Below are positions 63,825-64,000 of a stretch of DNA of 64,000 nucleotides, in pieces; position 1 is the stretch's first letter, and every line of letters starts with the position of its first letter. A program made the translations under genes and the position numbers. Origin of the DNA: Sunxiuqinia indica (GTDB taxonomy: Bacteria > Bacteroidota > Bacteroidia > Bacteroidales > Prolixibacteraceae); contig NZ_WVEM01000017.1 in assembly GCF_009847015.1 (NCBI RefSeq), positions 47,969-111,968 of the forward strand, read 5' to 3'. The notes beneath the pieces were generated by a model that was not told the DNA's origin, did no database searches, and saw only the letters and a program-made list of their open reading frames with translations.

Positions 63825-63856
63825 ATTGATCCGCTATGCTGCCATAGCGGATCAAT
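63825..63856 (-). terminator. Strong hairpin upstream of paralogue 4
   Basis: A perfect 14-bp stem (63825-63838 with 63843-63856, arm ATTGATCCGCTATG) with a 4-base loop, 39 bases upstream of the paralogue 4 start. It is probably the 3' end of a - strand gene lying to the right of the window, or an attenuator in the leader of paralogue 4. No T-run follows on either strand. The last ~140 bases of the window contain no gene I can support. Confidence 0.6.
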
Positions 63857-64000
63857 TTAACGACTCTTATCCAAGTTAATTAGTCAATCCTTAAAAACAA
63901 AATAAATCACTGGTTATCAACAGGTAGTGTGAATAAAATCCGTGATTTCAAGGTGTTAAATTGCAAGGTTATTAGTAAATTAGGGAAAAAGCTTGCAGAA

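Noticed and set aside
1..64000. CRISPR arrays, tRNA or rRNA genes, insertion sequences
   Set aside because: No regularly spaced direct repeats, no cloverleaf or rRNA-like sequence and no transposase or terminal inverted repeats were seen. The 460-bp repeat lacks any recombinase gene.
63888..64000. Possible 3' end of a - strand gene at the right edge
   Set aside because: An open - strand frame of about 35 codons exists from the edge, but its peptide has no recognisable features, so it may be chance.

Overview
The window looks like one large polysaccharide utilisation region from an environmental member of the Bacteroidota. The evidence is two SusC/SusD outer-membrane uptake pairs, an ECF sigma/FecR pair, many Sec-dependent and lipoprotein carbohydrate enzymes, AT-rich DNA with little sign of Shine-Dalgarno sequences, and a type A T9SS sorting domain on one enzyme. 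T9SS argues against gut Bacteroides. A Marinilabiliales-like relative is my guess and is not shown by the sequence.

Layout. 1-1847: end of a SusC gene and a complete SusD. 2081-23962: a mostly tightly packed + strand run with GH172 (DUF2961), an esterase lipoprotein, a clan GH-D-like hydrolase, a BNR_4 beta-propeller resembling ulvan lyases, GH78-type rhamnosidase, a NodB-like deacetylase, an MFS transporter with a cytoplasmic GH94 phosphorylase, GH28, a CE7-like esterase, a clan GH-A-like glycosidase, an unknown secreted protein, DUF1080 and a sulfatase. 24023-30918: ECF sigma factor, FecR anti-sigma, SusC with an STN signalling domain, and SusD. 30988-53617: a MORN protein, two more clan GH-A-like paralogues (one with a T9SS tail), an (alpha/alpha)6-type hydrolase, two GH2, an esterase, a second GH172, an SGNH hydrolase, a sulfatase, GH43 with F5/8C and FnIII modules, GH88, a double-domain esterase and GH3. 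53738-58553: a rearranged segment in which a secreted FAD oxidoreductase and an AraC regulator are partly duplicated around a third sulfatase. 58656-61651: a glycyl radical enzyme and its radical SAM activase. 62314-63786: a fourth clan GH-A-like paralogue on the - strand.

How it may work. SusCD pairs import oligosaccharides. Periplasmic sulfatases, esterases and glycosidases strip and trim them. Rhamnosidase, the GH88 unsaturated uronyl hydrolase, the lyase-like propeller and sulfatases together suggest a sulfated, rhamnose- and uronate-containing glycan (ulvan-like, or a rhamnose-capped plant or algal arabinogalactan). This substrate is an inference. The MFS/GH94 pair points to import and phosphorolysis of a disaccharide. 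The glycyl radical pair points to anaerobic processing of a released product. Induction probably runs through SusC-STN/FecR/ECF for the central part and through AraC for the right part.

Most notable: a four-member family of related TIM-barrel enzymes, a glycyl radical enzyme with an unusual active-site motif inside a glycan locus, a 460-bp direct repeat bracketing a sulfatase, and several gene remnants marking past rearrangements.
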